A stretch of DNA of 64,000 nucleotides, taken from the NCBI GenBank assembly GCA_963969365.1, contig OZ017759.1, forward strand, positions 496,001 to 560,000, written 5' to 3'. Under the pieces are notes generated by a model that was given only the letters and a program-made list of their open reading frames with translations, ran no database searches and was not told the DNA's origin. Shown piece by piece: positions 38,729 through 51,539 of the stretch; the stretch's first letter is position 1, and each line of letters opens with the position of its first letter. Source of the DNA: Asterochloris sp. CNOR1 (Eukaryota; Chlorophyta; Trebouxiophyceae; Trebouxiales; Trebouxiaceae). The translations under genes were made by a program, and so were the position numbers.

Positions 38729-41700
38729 ATGCTCGATCGAGGCCTGAGAGTGTCTTCAAGTTGTCCAAACCTCTGCGCCTTAGATGGCCATCCTCCCAGC
38801 AGCCCTCGGCTGTCTGGTACCGTCAAGCACCGCTCCCAGCAGGAGTTGTTCAGTGGCAGCCTTCAGAACTTGAGGAGTCAGCAGAAGCCGTCCCAGCGTG
38901 CTGTCTCAGGCCCCTTGAGGGCTGGCTTCATTGATTGGCCGCTAGCCCCCTCTGTGCCAGATATGATTCATGGGGCAGCAGATGCTGAGCGCGACCTCAT
39001 TCAAGACGCTGTCTGGGCCAAGGTGAGGCAGAGCTGCTGGCCATGCGTGCAGTGCTGCCTCCTTCTGCACATCTCTGCAGGGCAACTCATGCTGAATCAT
39101 CTGCAAAGGGTCTGGGATACTTTTGCCTCCAAAGCATGCAGCCACCCCTGACTTGTCATCAGCCTGCTTCTGGGCCGCCACCGTCTGCTGAGATGCCTGT
39201 TTTCCTGTCTGCTCCAAGATGCTTCTGTCAAGCACCCTGGCTGTGAAACCCTCATTTCATGCATAGCTAGGTGCAACTGATACCTGTGTGTGCGGCGCAC
39301 TGTCTGTCTGTGTGTGCACCCCAGCCCAGCACAGTGTTCAATGGGGCAAAACCGCCTCACACACCTCCTAAGGATGGCTCTGCCTCCAGACTCCTCACTG
39401 CTGTGCAGGGTCTGGTGCCTGCTGGCGAGTGCTTTGAGATGTATGGCTGGAGTGACAGGAAGGCGCCACCGCTGAAGGACAGCCCCACGCACACCATGGG
39501 TCCAGACTCTGACCCTGACTGGGACAGGGACGAAAAGCAGAGGTCTCTGGCAGCCTGCCTGGCCAGCCCCTTCCTGTTTGACAACAGCAACATGGGTCGG
39601 GAGGTCAGAATCGCTCACGAGCAGGCCACAGCTGAGGAGCAGGAGCGAGTCCGCGCCAGGTGGGCAGACGGCGGCAGGCAGCAGAGCTGTGCCCTTGGGG
39701 GGTTCTTGCTTAGAGCATGCCACTTGAGCACGCCACAGCAAGTATAAGGGGTTGAGTGAGCAGGCAACAGGAGCTGCATGAGCAGTTGCGACTTCTTCAG
39801 ACGACCTGAATCTGAAGGGGAAGCCCTTGTGGCAACTGCACGGTGCTGGAGGTGAATTTCAGCATAGCTTCTGCATGAGCCGTTGCGCTGACAGCGCCAT
39901 CACCATCAGTCATGTTACATCTGGTCTGAGTGGCAGGTGCGACCTCCAGCACGCCGTTTCCAAACTGCCAGATGGCAGATATTGCCTGCCGCCCTTTCTG
40001 CTTTGCAAACTTCAGCATGACACAGTTAAGATGACTCAGGGATCAGGGGCTTCCCTGCTATGCATTGTGGTTTGCATTTTGATTGTGTGAGGTGCGCCTG
40101 ATTGTGAACAGCAAACCAAGGCCTTCGTGCTGTTGCGTCTCAGAGTCACCATCATTTCCAAGTCTACTGCAGGGCGCAAAGCACTTCACATTAGCTGCCC
40201 TTGTGCCTTCATATGCCCCCAAGGCTTGTAACCAGGCTGTAGAGTCTGTACAGGTAGAGTCTGTAAAGCACAATTCCCCTCTAAGGAGGACTAAGCAGTG
40301 CTCTTTGCAGCTGTTCCCCCGTCCCGTGTGCAGGTACACCACCGAAGTGGGTGAGGAGGAGAAGAGGCTGGAGAGGGAGGTGATTGAGCGCGAGGCTGAC
40401 CCCCTCAGCGAGGACATCCAGCAGCGTGAGGGGCGCCTGCAGAGCAGCTACGCAGGGCACCAGGCCATGCAGCGCTCCCGCAGGTGAGGCCGCGGATGCA
40501 TTGTGCCGCACCTCTGGCATGTCACCTGCAGAGCAGCTGTGCAGGGTGCCATCCAGTACGTGGGATCGGCTGCACTACGTTTGTAGGGCGCTCCAGCAGC
40601 AGAGGTTTGGCTGCAGAGCGGCTGTGCGGCACTGGGCCATGCAGCGTTCCTGCAGATGGGCACTTTGGCTGACAGGTAGCCTGCACACAAGCGCACAACC
40701 TGGATCGCAGTTGTTGATCCTGTCTTGAGACCAGTATTGCGGGGCACAGGGCGTCCAGTGCTCCCGCAGGTGCACTCCTGTCGATGCAGCTTGACAACAT
40801 TGCGTGGCCTCAGCATATGATGCATGCACAGGCATACGGGAGCCTCCCGGAAAGTGCACTGCCAGCCAGCCTCAAGGCACACCGTCCAGCACCCAGATGC
40901 TAGCTCTGTGTCCCCAGTGGCTCAAAAGTTGCAAAAGTAATTGCTGGATGGTGAAGAGCTGCCAGCCTTCCCCAGCATCCTCCGCTGCCATGCCTCTCTG
41001 CACTCGGCCTTTCCATGGCTCTCTGCACCTGGGCTTTCCATGACTTGCACTGCCTCTGCTGTGCAGGAAGCGCCAGCTGGAGGAGGAGCTGCTGGCAGCC
41101 CAGTACAGCAGCGGCGGTGTGGCTGCAGCCCCTGCGCTGCTGTCAACTGACCCAGTCACGCAGAAGGTGCTGGCCAGTGTGCTGGGGTCCCTGGACGACC
41201 GCAGCAACAGGTGGGTCGAGAGGAATGTGCTGAGTCCGTAAGCACTTGCTGCTGGTGCAAAAGCTTTGTGAAGTGCACTTTGGCTATGGGAAGATCTGAG
41301 GTTCTGCGCAAAGTTGCCGCTGATGCTTGATGTTCACAATGTCAGTCTTTGTCGGTCTGCACCCGATGGTCAGCCAAGCCCTATGTGATGGCTTGCTGAA
41401 CTCATGTGCTGTGTTGCTGTGATGGCATGCTGTGCATATCACACATAGGCATTATAGTGCTGCAAGGCACTGTGTGGATCCGCCCTTTTGCCTGTCAGCT
41501 GGTCCCCTGCCCCTTGCTGCTGAGCTTTGTTGTCATGGCATCCTGTACTTGCGACACTGAGCAGCCAGGCACTCCTCAGCTGACGCCGCCCGCCATGGCA
41601 TGCTGTGCCTGCCACATGGAGCAGTCAAGACCTACAGCAGCTGACGCTTGGTGCCGGCCCTGATGCCTGCAGGCTGGAGCTGGACCGCCACGAGCTACTG

Positions 41701-42417
41701 AGGCGCTCCCACGACCGTCTGGGCCTCCCCACGATGGACGCTCCGGATCATGACGACCCCTTCACTCTGACGCCGCCTCAGGGCTACAGGGACAGGGGCC
41801 ACCACGACAAGGAGGTGCGCACGCTCCTACAGCCTTGTGACACCCTCAGCTCAAAACAGAGGCCTTGGCTAGCACAGCTTGTCTTGACTACAGCTAGCGC
41901 TGAGACAGGGGCCACCATCTTTGGAGAGTTCTGAGGGCAAAATCTCATGCTGTTGGACTGGCTGTGAAGTGGGGACTGGTGGGCCTTATCTAGGGCCAGC
42001 CAGGCTTCTGAAATGATGCCTATGTGCTTTCAAATCTGCTCAGAGCATGCCAGGTGTCAAACCCACTCAGCTGTGCTCAACTTGAAATGACTGCTGCAGT
42101 GCCTGTCTTGCCTCTGGAAGCTGCCTGCAGCTCATACCTTGCTAACCGCGCCAATCTGCTGGCTGCAGGCCTTTGATGAGGGCGACTTCATTGCACCCCA
42201 GCCCACCCAGAACGCCTCGCTTCGTACCAATACCATCCCAGCAATGCATGGCCCCCCTCTCAGCCCCATCAATGAGCACACACAGCAGACCCAGCCAGGA
42301 AGGAACTTGAGCAATGCTGTGCCATTCCAGAGACCTGCTGCTAAAAGGAAAGCGGGCGGCAGGAACGCTGCCAAGACCAAGCCCCATGGCCCCCTCAAGA
42401 ATAAGACCCCCTTCTAG
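38729..42417 (+). CDS. Unrecognised acidic coiled-coil protein
   Basis: I do not recognise the family. Six exons join in phase: 38729-39022, 39325-39659, 40334-40483, 41067-41210, 41673-41814, 42169-42417; 1314 bases, 437 residues. The N-terminal part is Ser/Gln-rich. Residues about 98-210 include a run of Asp (PDSDPDWDRDEKQR) and ASPFLFDNSNMGREVRIAHE. A charged helical stretch follows (EEEKRLEREVIEREADPLSE, then RKRQLEEELLAAQY), and the C-terminus is basic (KRKAGGRNAAKTK), possibly a nuclear signal. The start is the first ATG after an in-frame stop. No signal peptide or membrane segment is seen. A TGTAA follows at 42829. The intron after 40483 contains three echoes of the exon before it. Confidence 0.75.
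40505..40775 (+). repeat. Three echoes of exon 3 end in the coiled-coil gene
   Basis: The exon end at 40436-40490 (CTGCAGAGCAGCT, GGCCATGCAGCG, CCGCAGGTG) recurs near 40527, 40610-40660 and 40745-40772, each with a GT or AG at the matching place. Confidence 0.85.
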
Positions 42418-42828
42418 GTCCAGCTATGCTATGTGATTCAGACAACCTTGGCCCAGCCCCGCTACTCTGTCAGCCAAAGTATGTTGCTCTGCTGGCAACA
42501 TTAGACGTTTGCCAAGCTGGTATGTGTGCATCCTTTAGCCTAAAGCAAGCAAGCTGTGGCGTCTGCTATGCAGAGCCAGTGCTCCCTACGCATGCTGATC
42601 ATTGCAGCCCATGATATTGCATCTATCATCCATGCCATTCTACTGCATTGGATCTATTCACTGTTCTTTGAGTAGCCATTATAGCAGATGGCTCTCAGCA
42701 ATGTGCATAGCATACTCCATGATTGCCTGGATTAGCAAAGACATACAGTGGTCCAAGTCTCTTAAGGGTCATGCATTCAAATCTATGCATTCAAATTTAT
42801 GCGTGTGTTATAGAGTGTCTTAGGGGCT

Positions 42829-42833
42829 TGTAA
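42829..42833 (+). terminator. TGTAA polyadenylation signal of the coiled-coil gene
   Basis: Lies 412 bases after its stop. The opposing signal of the protease gene is at 43004-43008, so the two convergent transcripts end within about 200 bases of each other. Confidence 0.5.
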
Positions 42834-43003
42834 CGAGCTGCATATCATGAAAAAGGCAGCACGCCCAAGGCAGGACTGGCCATGATTCTCGCCCAGAAGG
42901 GCTGGAGGAATCCTAAAGCACACTCATTGCTGTAATGTTTGCAGAAGCTGACAGAAACCAGGGTGGGGGCTGCAGGAGGGCCACGAAGGTGGGGCCCCAT
43001 CAA

Positions 43004-43008
43004 TTACA
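43004..43008 (-). terminator. TGTAA polyadenylation signal of the aspartic protease gene
   Basis: TTACA on the plus strand, about 295 bases beyond the proposed protease stop. Confidence 0.45.
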
Positions 43009-43302
43009 AATTTCTTGTGTGCTGATGATGGTGCTGCGCCTGCTGCCGGGCAATGCGCCCGGGATGACAGTTCAGCTGCCCAGACCTGCAGGATGGGGTA
43101 AGCATCTGTCACGACTTGCATGCAGTTGCCCAACAGCCCATAAGCAGCTGGCAGAGCAGCCTCTCATCATGCAGGGGGACCATGTATGGCTCACAAAGCA
43201 GCCTCAAAGAACTGCTGCTGGTCTTAGCACACGACTGCCAGGGGGCTGAAGCCCTGTGCGCGGTGCTCATCTGCCTGTCCCAGAGCAGCCCAGGCCCAGT
43301 GC

Positions 43303-46300
43303 TCACCCATCATTCATGACGGTTCCTCTTGGGCAGGCAGTCAACTCCTGCTGACCGATCTCTTGGCAGGGCGCAGGAGCGAAGCCGACCCTCCTGTTTG
43401 CACGGTCATACTGCAGACAGCAAAACGACCCAGCGTCAGCAGGACCCATCTGCATGGGCTGCAGCCTGACTTGGCACTTGACACAGGGACGTCTACAAAT
43501 TGGCCCAAAACAAATGCCACTGGGGCCTACAAGCCAGCAGAGCCAGAATTCACCCTGGCAGCCACCCTTCTGCACTACCCCAAGGGGTGACGTGTGATGC
43601 TCAGCACAGCTTGGGAAAGACGGGCAGAACAACCATGGCGAGGCAGGCCCACCTGCACAAGGATGTTGCGGAAGGTGATGCCTCCCAGCAGCGTCCCCTG
43701 GTACCCGTTGTCAAACACGCCGAGGCAGTAGGCGCCCGGCTCGTTCACGTGCATGAACAGGTAGTTGAGGGGCCCCACCTCCAGCGCCTTGCCCTGCAGT
43801 AGGGTGACCATGACCTTGGCACTGGCATTGTTGTGGGCTGCAGGGTGCCTGAAGAGAGTGGCCGGCAATCTAATGGACAAGTGGACATGAGCTGCAGTGC
43901 GCCTGGCAAGCATGCCTAGACAGTGGGCAAGTACCCTTGCTTTGCCCTACAGGGAGGCACACCATGAACAGTGTGAGGCCGGGACATTGAACGTGACGTC
44001 TTGCAGGCCAGCGCTGTGTGCTGTCCAACCAGGGGCATCAGTCGCGATGAGCTCCATGGACTTGCCCAACGCAGCTGCCTGATCACACCTGTGATCACCC
44101 CTGCAGGAATGGACCTGCTACTCCTGCAACACCCTGCCCTCATCAAAATCTGCAGAGGGGACTTGCTTGCCACTGGGACTGCAGGCTTGGGTGATCACCC
44201 TCTTCTGTTACTCCACGTGAGGCGCTCCCCAAAGCAGGTATCCGGGAAGCTGGGGTCAGGACCAGCCTTCCCCTCAGCCGAGTGCAAAAGCTGTCTGTGT
44301 GAGCTCCGACTCCCTCGTGTCAGAAGTCTCAGCCACACACCCAGACAGCACAGCCCGCCCACCTCGGCGAAGTGAAGAGTGAAGGTGGGAAACACAGTGC
44401 CCAGGCGATCGGCATGCTCCACGTGGGGCGCTCCCCCAAAGCAGGTGTCCTGGAACTTTGGGTCAGGGCCTCGACTCTCGTGCAGGCCGTGGGACAGCGC
44501 ATAGTCTGTCACCGCTCGCTGGAAGGCTGAAAAAGCGTCTGTGGGGAGGTAGGTGAAGGTGGTGCCGCTGTCTAGCACTGACCCGTAGCCTCGGCTGTAC
44601 AACTCCTGCAGGGAGTGGGGGACAGTGGATGCTCGAGGCTGGTCCCCAGAATAGTCTGTGGGCAGGCAGGTGGAGGTGTTGCCACTACCCAGGTTCAGGT
44701 TGAAGCCGTGGCTGCACGGCTCTCGCGAGGGGTGGGGAGAGTGCGGTAAGCTCGTGCATGTCTGCAAAGCTGAGGTGGGTTGCCAACTTGGGAGTGGGGC
44801 CACCTGTTTGTGGGATGCACCTGTCCTGAGGGTGCAGCAGGCGTGGGCCAGCAGCCAGGCAAAGGACGGCGGCCCCAGACCGACATGCCTGCAGGGGCCA
44901 CCCGGCTCAGCTCATGACCCACGCTGGCAAAGACTGAGACAGCTGAGCTTTGTCAGGACTTTCAGACAGAACGGCAGGAAGGGGTGCTCACCGCAGGCAG
45001 GTCCAGCATGGCAGCCCCCACAGACAGGCCCTGCAGGTCGACGAGGTAGTAGTGCGGGTGGGAGTCCGAGTGCAGCAGGGGGGTGTACTCGAGTGCCCCC
45101 TGCGCTGGGTGCAGCGCCACGTCTCCCAGGAGCAGGGCCCCATTCCCCTCCACGCTGCCAAAGCAGAGGGAGAACACATCGGCGATGGCGTGGTGGGCCG
45201 CCAGCTGCAGGGCAGGAGCGATGGAAAGCTCAGCTTTTGCTGCAGTACCTGGGTCGACAGGCTGCCGATGCCCAGGGTGAGGAGATTGGTGATGACGTGG
45301 CGGGCTGCCAGCTGCACGAGTGAGAGGGACAGTAGAGTCAGGCTGTGGCCAGTGGACTGCCAAAGCAGGGTGAGCACATGTTGGCAACTCCAATGCCAAG
45401 AAGAACAGCCACCTCCAAGAACCTCAGCAAGGGCACAGGGCACAACCCACTGCAAGCTGGATCACCAAAGACAACAATACTTGTGCCGCCGATGAAAGTG
45501 CCTTTGCTGCCGCCCTGGGTTTGGCTCTCTCAATTGGACCCCGACTCAGCTAACAGTAGCAGGAGATGAAGCCTGCTTGAGGCCTGTGTTCCCCACAGGG
45601 GCCGGGACCCACCACAGACAGCCACAGAACCCCTGGGCAGAGCAGCACTCACCTGGTTGATGACTGAGATCTCGCTGTTGCCAAGGCCCAGGATGCCATC
45701 AGCCTCCTGGTTGAAGATCTCCCCCGTCTCCCGTGTCTCGCACCCGAACACGACTCCCACGCCGCCCCCATTCAGCTGGAGGTGGTCCACCATCAGCAGG
45801 CCACTGCTGCTGCTCTGCTCCGCTGCAGGCACCCAAAACAAGACCACAATCAGGCAGCCGCCACTTTGCAGTCACAACCGGCAGCATTGCTCTGCAGGTT
45901 GTCCCATCAGCAGCTTTGCTCCACTGCAGGCCATGTCAGCGGCATGGCCATCAACCACTCTGGATTGCACTGGGAGTGGGCGGTCCAGTAAGCAAAAGCA
46001 CACTGCTGCTGCTGTGCCCTGCTGCAGGCAGCTTGCCACTGCGATAGGTGGCGGCAGCCTGCTGCAGCTGAGCAGTCACAGAGAGGATGGCGCACCCTCT
46101 TGAGTGCTCCACTGAGATGTGAGGCGCTTGATGGACTCAGCAGGTCGTCGATTAACATCCTGGGTAGTGGCAGCGCCTGCTTGTTGCGAACACAACAAAC
46201 ATGTGGCAGGCCTGCTGGCTTGCAGTGTGGATGCAGCCTAGTTGGCAAACTCACCATAAGTTCGCGAGTAGGTGCACTCGTGCACCTCAGAGCACCCGCA

Positions 46301-47905
46301 GCTGGGCCGTCCGCACAGGCACTGTGGTGCATCGCAGTGCACCACTTGGGCTGTGCTGGAAGCTGCTGGGTCGAAGGCGGCATCCTGCACAACAGGCTGC
46401 CTCAGGTCACTTCAACATGACTAGCATATGAGTTCCAGCTGAGGGCGGTTACAGGCAGCGAGACTGGCGCGCCTGGTTATGAACAGAATGCAGAGCATCT
46501 GGAACTTCCAGCTGCACTGGTGAGGAAATGCAGGGTGCAGCATTGTGTGTGCTGCAGGGGTGGCCGTGCGTCGCGCGTAAGCAAGGCACAGAGTCAGGGT
46601 CACTCTCATGGCAGCTCCCAGGGAGTGCAGGTAGGGGCTCTGTGGCCAGCACCGGGCTGCGTAGTATTTTGGGCCAGCACTGGACGCTGTGTTGGCAGAG
46701 CACCCCGCAGCTGGTGCTCTGCACAACTACCAGCACAGAGGTGCGTGTGAGCAGGCGGCACAGCGTGCAGGCGTGCCTTGTGATGGGGCCCGCACAGCGA
46801 TCCGCAGCTGGAGCAGGGCACATAGGTGATGGTGCTGCCTGTGTCCACAATGACAGCGAAAGCTCGCGGGGGTGTCCCCAGTTGCAGTGTGGCGTAGAAG
46901 TACCTGCAGCGGCAGAAGCTGGAGGTTGGGGTCTGGAGGAGTGCAAGTCAGATGCTCCCAGCTACAGTGTTGCATGGGAGGAACCTGTGCAGGGGACAGC
47001 CAGCCTCTTTGGTTACCGGGGGTGGTGTGCACAGGGGGTGTCAATGCAGGCAGGACCTCGCGTGATGTAAACGACCCCTGCAGCAGCGCCAGCAGTGCAG
47101 CAGGCGACAACAGGGGTGACAAGCGTTCGACGGCAGCCGCGCTCTGGCAGCGGCCAGCGGCTGCACTTGTCCTGTGCGGGACATGGGAGAAGGACCTGCA
47201 TGGTCGACACTGGCCATGGATGCTAGCAGGTGGGATGGGACATGCCGGGCAGACGAGGCTTGGCTTGACATGCCGGGCCCTGGTGCTGCACCAGCACTGG
47301 GAGCTGGCCATGGCAGGACTGCATGGCCTCGCCTGCAGTCACGCTGTGGCAGCAGCCGGATGATATGCACAAATGCGGTTGGCAAGTCAGTAGCAGGGGG
47401 AAGACTGCCCATGTGTGGCGTTTGTGCCTGCTGCAGCAATGCGTGCTGGCAGCCTGGACGTCGGTTCTTGCTGTCCTCTGCCTTCAATGAGAACAGATAT
47501 GCTTGGCATCTGCTGCGCTGCTGACCCTCTGTGAGACATGGTTTGTCAAGCGCATCAGCCAGGGGACATATTTGCCTTGGCAGAGGAGGTGGTAGGATTG
47601 CCGACTGTGCACTTCCCAGAAGCCAGCCCAGGCTATGTGTAGCAGCAGAGGCTCTCATGCTGGCTTGTACTGTCGCTGCAATGAATTTGCAAACACTCGA
47701 TGCACTATGCAGTGGCTCACCCATAATCCTTGACTGCCCCATGCAACGGCAGGGTGGCATTCTTCAACAGTCCCCTGGCACGGGCTCCTCCCGCTTTGAG
47801 CTGCAGTGGAAACACCAGGCCGGACCCTGAGAGCTCAGGCTCCTGTGCTGTCAGCCTCCAAGAACAAAAGAGCCAGAGCAGCAGCAGGCTCAGGTGGAAG
47901 CTCAT
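43303..47905 (-). CDS. Secreted nepenthesin-like aspartic protease (A1B family)
   Basis: Pepsin-fold endopeptidase entering the secretory pathway. Eight exons (minus): 47721-47905, 46777-46903, 46255-46384, 45653-45822, 44992-45204, 44363-44605, 43653-43793, 43303-43410; 1317 bases in frame, 438 residues. A signal peptide starts MSFHLSLLLLWLFCSW. The first catalytic motif VDTGSTITYVPC has Asp82, the second VLDSGTTFTYLPTDAF Asp287. A cysteine-rich insert (CLCGRPSCGCSEVHEC) and FGCETRETGEIFNQEADGIL place it with plant A1B proteases, as does YDRANRRVGFAPAPC at the end. The intron after exon 2 has a GC donor (AAG|GCACGC). The last codon before TGA could instead be a donor (GG|GTGAGC) to a further exon. 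A fold-back element begins 59 bases upstream of the ATG. Confidence 0.93.
44205..44290 (-). repeat. Echo of exon 6 middle in protease intron 6
   Basis: Minus-strand translation gives GPDPSFPDTCFGERLTW, a degenerate copy of the exon's GPDPKFQDTCFGGAPHV (44400-44470). Confidence 0.88.
44609..44760 (-). repeat. Echo of exon 6 start in protease intron 5
   Basis: Minus-strand translation reads EPCSHGFNLNLGSGNTSTCL then PTDYSG, matching the exon's ELYSRGYGSVLDSGTTFTYL and PTDAFS. It is a decayed copy of the second catalytic motif. Confidence 0.9.
45210..45405 (-). repeat. Two echoes of exon 5 start in protease intron 4
   Basis: Minus-strand frames read LAARHVITNLLTLGIGSLST and, farther out, VANMCSPCFGSPL, both decayed versions of the exon start LAAHHAIADVFSLCFGSVEG at 45160-45204. 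Confidence 0.88.
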
Positions 47906-47957
47906 CCAAGACGGGCCTCCCGCATACAGCGTCAGAGTTATGGCAACCCGTTCATGT

Positions 47958-47963
47958 GTCTTG
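47958..47963. repeat. Target-site duplication, left copy (GTCTTG)
   Basis: Directly abuts the left end of the fold-back element and repeats at 55618-55623. Confidence 0.7.
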
Positions 47964-50900
47964 AGGTAGGATCCAACCTGGCTTCCCGTATATTCGCGCA
48001 TTCTTTCCCAGGGCAAACGGGGTTAAACCTACAAATTTCGCTGAAGCCGGGCACCTCCCCCATCTGCTGTCCCGTGAGACTTCCTCAAACATCGTCAAAA
48101 ATCGTTGGAAGTGACCTGCTGACTCCTCTCTCACTGCTTTCTGCAGGTCCCTTCAGGGCCCCAGATGTATTCACTTCTAAGGGCTACAGAGGGCTCAAGT
48201 AAACGTCTGTCACACAATGTGTACAGGGACTAAGCACTGCAATATGTGCCAGCAAGTATCTGTCATGCAAAGGAAGCTTCTCAGCCTTCCACTCTGCAAT
48301 GAGCGCATGGTAGACCTCCCTCTTGTACTCTTTCTGCAGCAGAAATGGACACACCACCAGCAGCAGGTATTTGGATGTACGTGGGAGTCAGACAACAGCA
48401 GCCAACTCATCCAGCAATGGGAGGCTCTCCCCGTCTCAGTTTTACCAGCCACTCTCTCATTGGCCAAGCTCACCTTAGCAGCACACTGCCTGCAGAACTG
48501 GGCTGGGCCTCCCTCATGGCAACATTTGAAACCTTTGACACAGGGTACCCAGGTCTGGGAGCCAGGGCCCTCCTGATCAATCCACTTCTTGCTGCACTTG
48601 CAACACTGCAGCCAATATTGATGCATGAATGGGTTGCAGCAGCGCTGGAGGCCTGCAGCAAGCTGCAAACAGAAACACACCTCAAGCTTCCACATCTCCC
48701 AATATGGCCCCTTCCTGTCAGGAGTGAGCATCAGGCTTCTCCACAATCTCTACTCCTGCCCCACCTCTGTCAACCCCAAAGCTTTCAGCATTGGCATCAG
48801 CCGCAGCTATGGCAGTGGCAGCCCTGCTCCTCTGAAGGATTCAGCTGATGCCTCACTGAAGCTTGCAGAAGACAGCCATGGACCACAGCCACAGACCTCA
48901 CACACCCTTTTGGGCTTCACATGCTTGGATTCACTGCCAGTGTCTCTGCCTCTCCTGCCCCTCCTTGCCTGTGGGTGCAACCGCTGTTCCTTCCGGCTGA
49001 AGCAGCACACAACCACGCCGCAGCTGGTGAGCTAGGGCGGAGTTCTGGCATCCGCAGGGTAAACGGCCGAAAAATACTATAAGAGTAAGCTCAAGAAACC
49101 CCTTGGAGGTCCTGGGACTCGGGTGCGCTACCACAGCCACTATTGGTCGCGACAGCGTGCAATCATACTGGGAGGGCCTTTCGACCCTCTGCAGGAGAAG
49201 GTGCAGCACCTGACCTGGGGCTGTAAGCATGTGCCTGCACAGCAAGCATTGATGCTTGTGGAAAGGCTCGCATGTCACTGCACACTGTGATTCCGCTGCA
49301 AATGCCTGGGAGCCCACAGTCCTGGCAGCTTGCAGCGTGTCCTGTACTGCAGGCGACAGTGGTCCTGCAGGAGCTGACCAGTAGCGAGGCCAGCAGCACC
49401 ACACAGGCTTTCTCGTGCAGGAGCAGGCTGTCAGGTCTCCTGCCTGTCCCTACCGGAGTGAGTGGAGGTCTGCACCATGGGGCCCTGCTTTGTCACAGCC
49501 ACTCTAAAAGCTGAGGGCCTCAGCAACTCCTTGGGGCAGTTCTGTGAGGCATCAGAATGCATCTTGGTTCAGCAGTCCACCGACTGGACAATCTCAACAT
49601 TGCATGCACATCTTGCAGAGTATGGACACTGATAGATGCTCCACAGCTCGCTCAGTCTGTCATCACTGATCATTCTGACTGCACTGATCAGTCTGGGAAC
49701 ACTGGCTGATCTGACTGCACTGGTATGCTGCAGAGACGGTGCTGCGCGCTCACAAGGTGGCATCTCTGCAGGCCCTGGATGCCTGGAGGCCCTGTGTGTC
49801 CTGTCTCCTGTTTCACGCTTCATGACGTGTGTCATTTGCAACGTGCAGTGAGCGACAGTGTGTGCAAGCGCCCCATGATTGCGCCTGACTGGTGCCGGCC
49901 ATGGGGCCATCTGTGTCCTCAGTTGCTTGGGCAGATGGAACAGCTGATTCAGCTGGTGAAGACAGTGGATGTCGTGCTCCTGCTGCAGGCCAGTCATGGT
50001 CACGATCCAGGAGGTCATTGCCCGCACTGGCTTGCCACCTGACAGCAGGCAGCGGCTCTCCAGGGTGATGCGCCAGTACGGCTATGCAGAAGGCGATACG
50101 GTGGGGATAGAGGTGCAGAGGATGACGCAGGAGAGGCTTGAGGCAGCGGCGAGGGCAGAACAGTTGGTACCTCCACTGACCTTGAGGGAAATAGACGCTC
50201 TGCTAGTTTCAGCAGGTAAGCGTGTGATGATTGAGAGGAAGATGTCTTGAACTTCCATGCTGCGCAAGGCGCAGTTCCCATCAGGGGCGAGCGGTAGTAC
50301 CCTGAGGTTGCTGTTGGCAAAGGCTGACCTGATAGCTGAAGTGAGTCTGCCTGGGCAGCAGTCTACGCTTTGTCGACCATATCTGGCTCTGGAAGGCAGT
50401 GCTCTGCAGGTGGACATCAGCCTCCGCCCCAGTACACCATGACATCTGCGACCTGGCTGAGGTGGTGCTGCTTGTCTGCAGGGGCAGCCCCAGACCAGGT
50501 GCCCGGGGAGAGGCTTCCTCAGTCTCCAGGTGGGAATGACTCTGCAGCCTCCCTGTGGTATCCATCACAGCCCTTTCAGATCAGAGCCAGCAACCTGCAG
50601 CTGCCTAGCAACATTCCACTGACTTGTCCAGTCCCCCACTTGCACCAACCAGTGCTGGTCAGCCTGTGAAGCGCAGTGTCGCATGAGAAGGCCTCCTGCA
50701 TGACCGCACCAGTCCTGCACTGCTTGGGGATGTGACTGAACTGCACAGCTCGACCCTGCATCAGTTAAAAGGCAGCGCTGCATATGAATCCTGCAGAGCG
50801 TTGGGGGTGGGATGGTGCTCAGCGACTCCACAACGCTGCAACGGTTGATGTTGCTGCTGTTGAGGTGCAAGGCTGTCAGGGTGGAGCCACGCCCTGATCA

Positions 50901-51539
50901 CAGGGAGAATGCAAGCTGGTCTGTGGGCCCACAGGCAGCCTGCAGCGCCAGCCTTGCTGCTGGCCTGCAACTCACCAATGATTCGTCTTGCCCTGCAGGA
51001 GGAACCGATGGTGCTGGTGGCGCAGGAGTCGCCGACCCTGCAGGTGTGCAAACAGGTCTTTGCCTGCTGGGTTGCTGCTCCAGCTCTGCTTGATGTGTTT
51101 GGCACGTAGGTGTCGCTCTGGCTGCTGTCATCCATCCCCAGATATTACTGCATTGTCCTGCACTCCCAGGCATACAATTGCACTGGCCAGCCAACTCCCT
51201 CCCACTCTGCAACCTGCTCAGCAACTTGCAGCACGCGTAAGCTGTTATGCATGTGCAGGGGTGTCAACATCAGCTGCTTCCGCAAGCTCAGACAGTGGCA
51301 TCGAAGAGGCCCTGCGGGTGGTCGCTAATCACATGGGAGAGCAGAGCCGTCTGCAGGCCCGGCTGGCGGCTCTGCTGGAAGCTGAGCTCAGCCGCAACGC
51401 TACCATCAACGAAACACTCATCCAGATCAAGCAGCAGATGGGCGGCCGTCTGACCAGGTCGGACCCTCACTCTAGCACAGAGGTCAATGCCTCGACTTCC
51501 TCGCGTGGCAGTGATGCCCACATGGATGGACAACAGTCC
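47964..51539 (+). repeat. Left arm of long inverted repeat
   Basis: Matches the right arm in reverse complement: position L corresponds to 103581 minus L over most of its length. Large open frames recur in mirror image at the computed positions, with only scattered substitutions. Confidence 0.95.
48184..48662 (-). CDS. Outward-reading cysteine-rich unit of the left arm (partial model)
   Basis: Mirror of the right-arm unit at 54919-55397. Proposed exons 48474-48662 and 48184-48333, joined in phase. It ends about 220 bases inside the element edge and points toward the aspartic protease gene on the same strand. Upstream exons are not resolved. See the right-arm entry for the protein. Confidence 0.4.

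Noticed and set aside
43303-43410. Extra C-terminal exon of the protease beyond 43303 via the GG|GTGAGC donor
   Set aside because: No following exon could be identified that adds recognisable sequence, so the in-frame TGA is taken as the end, with the alternative noted.
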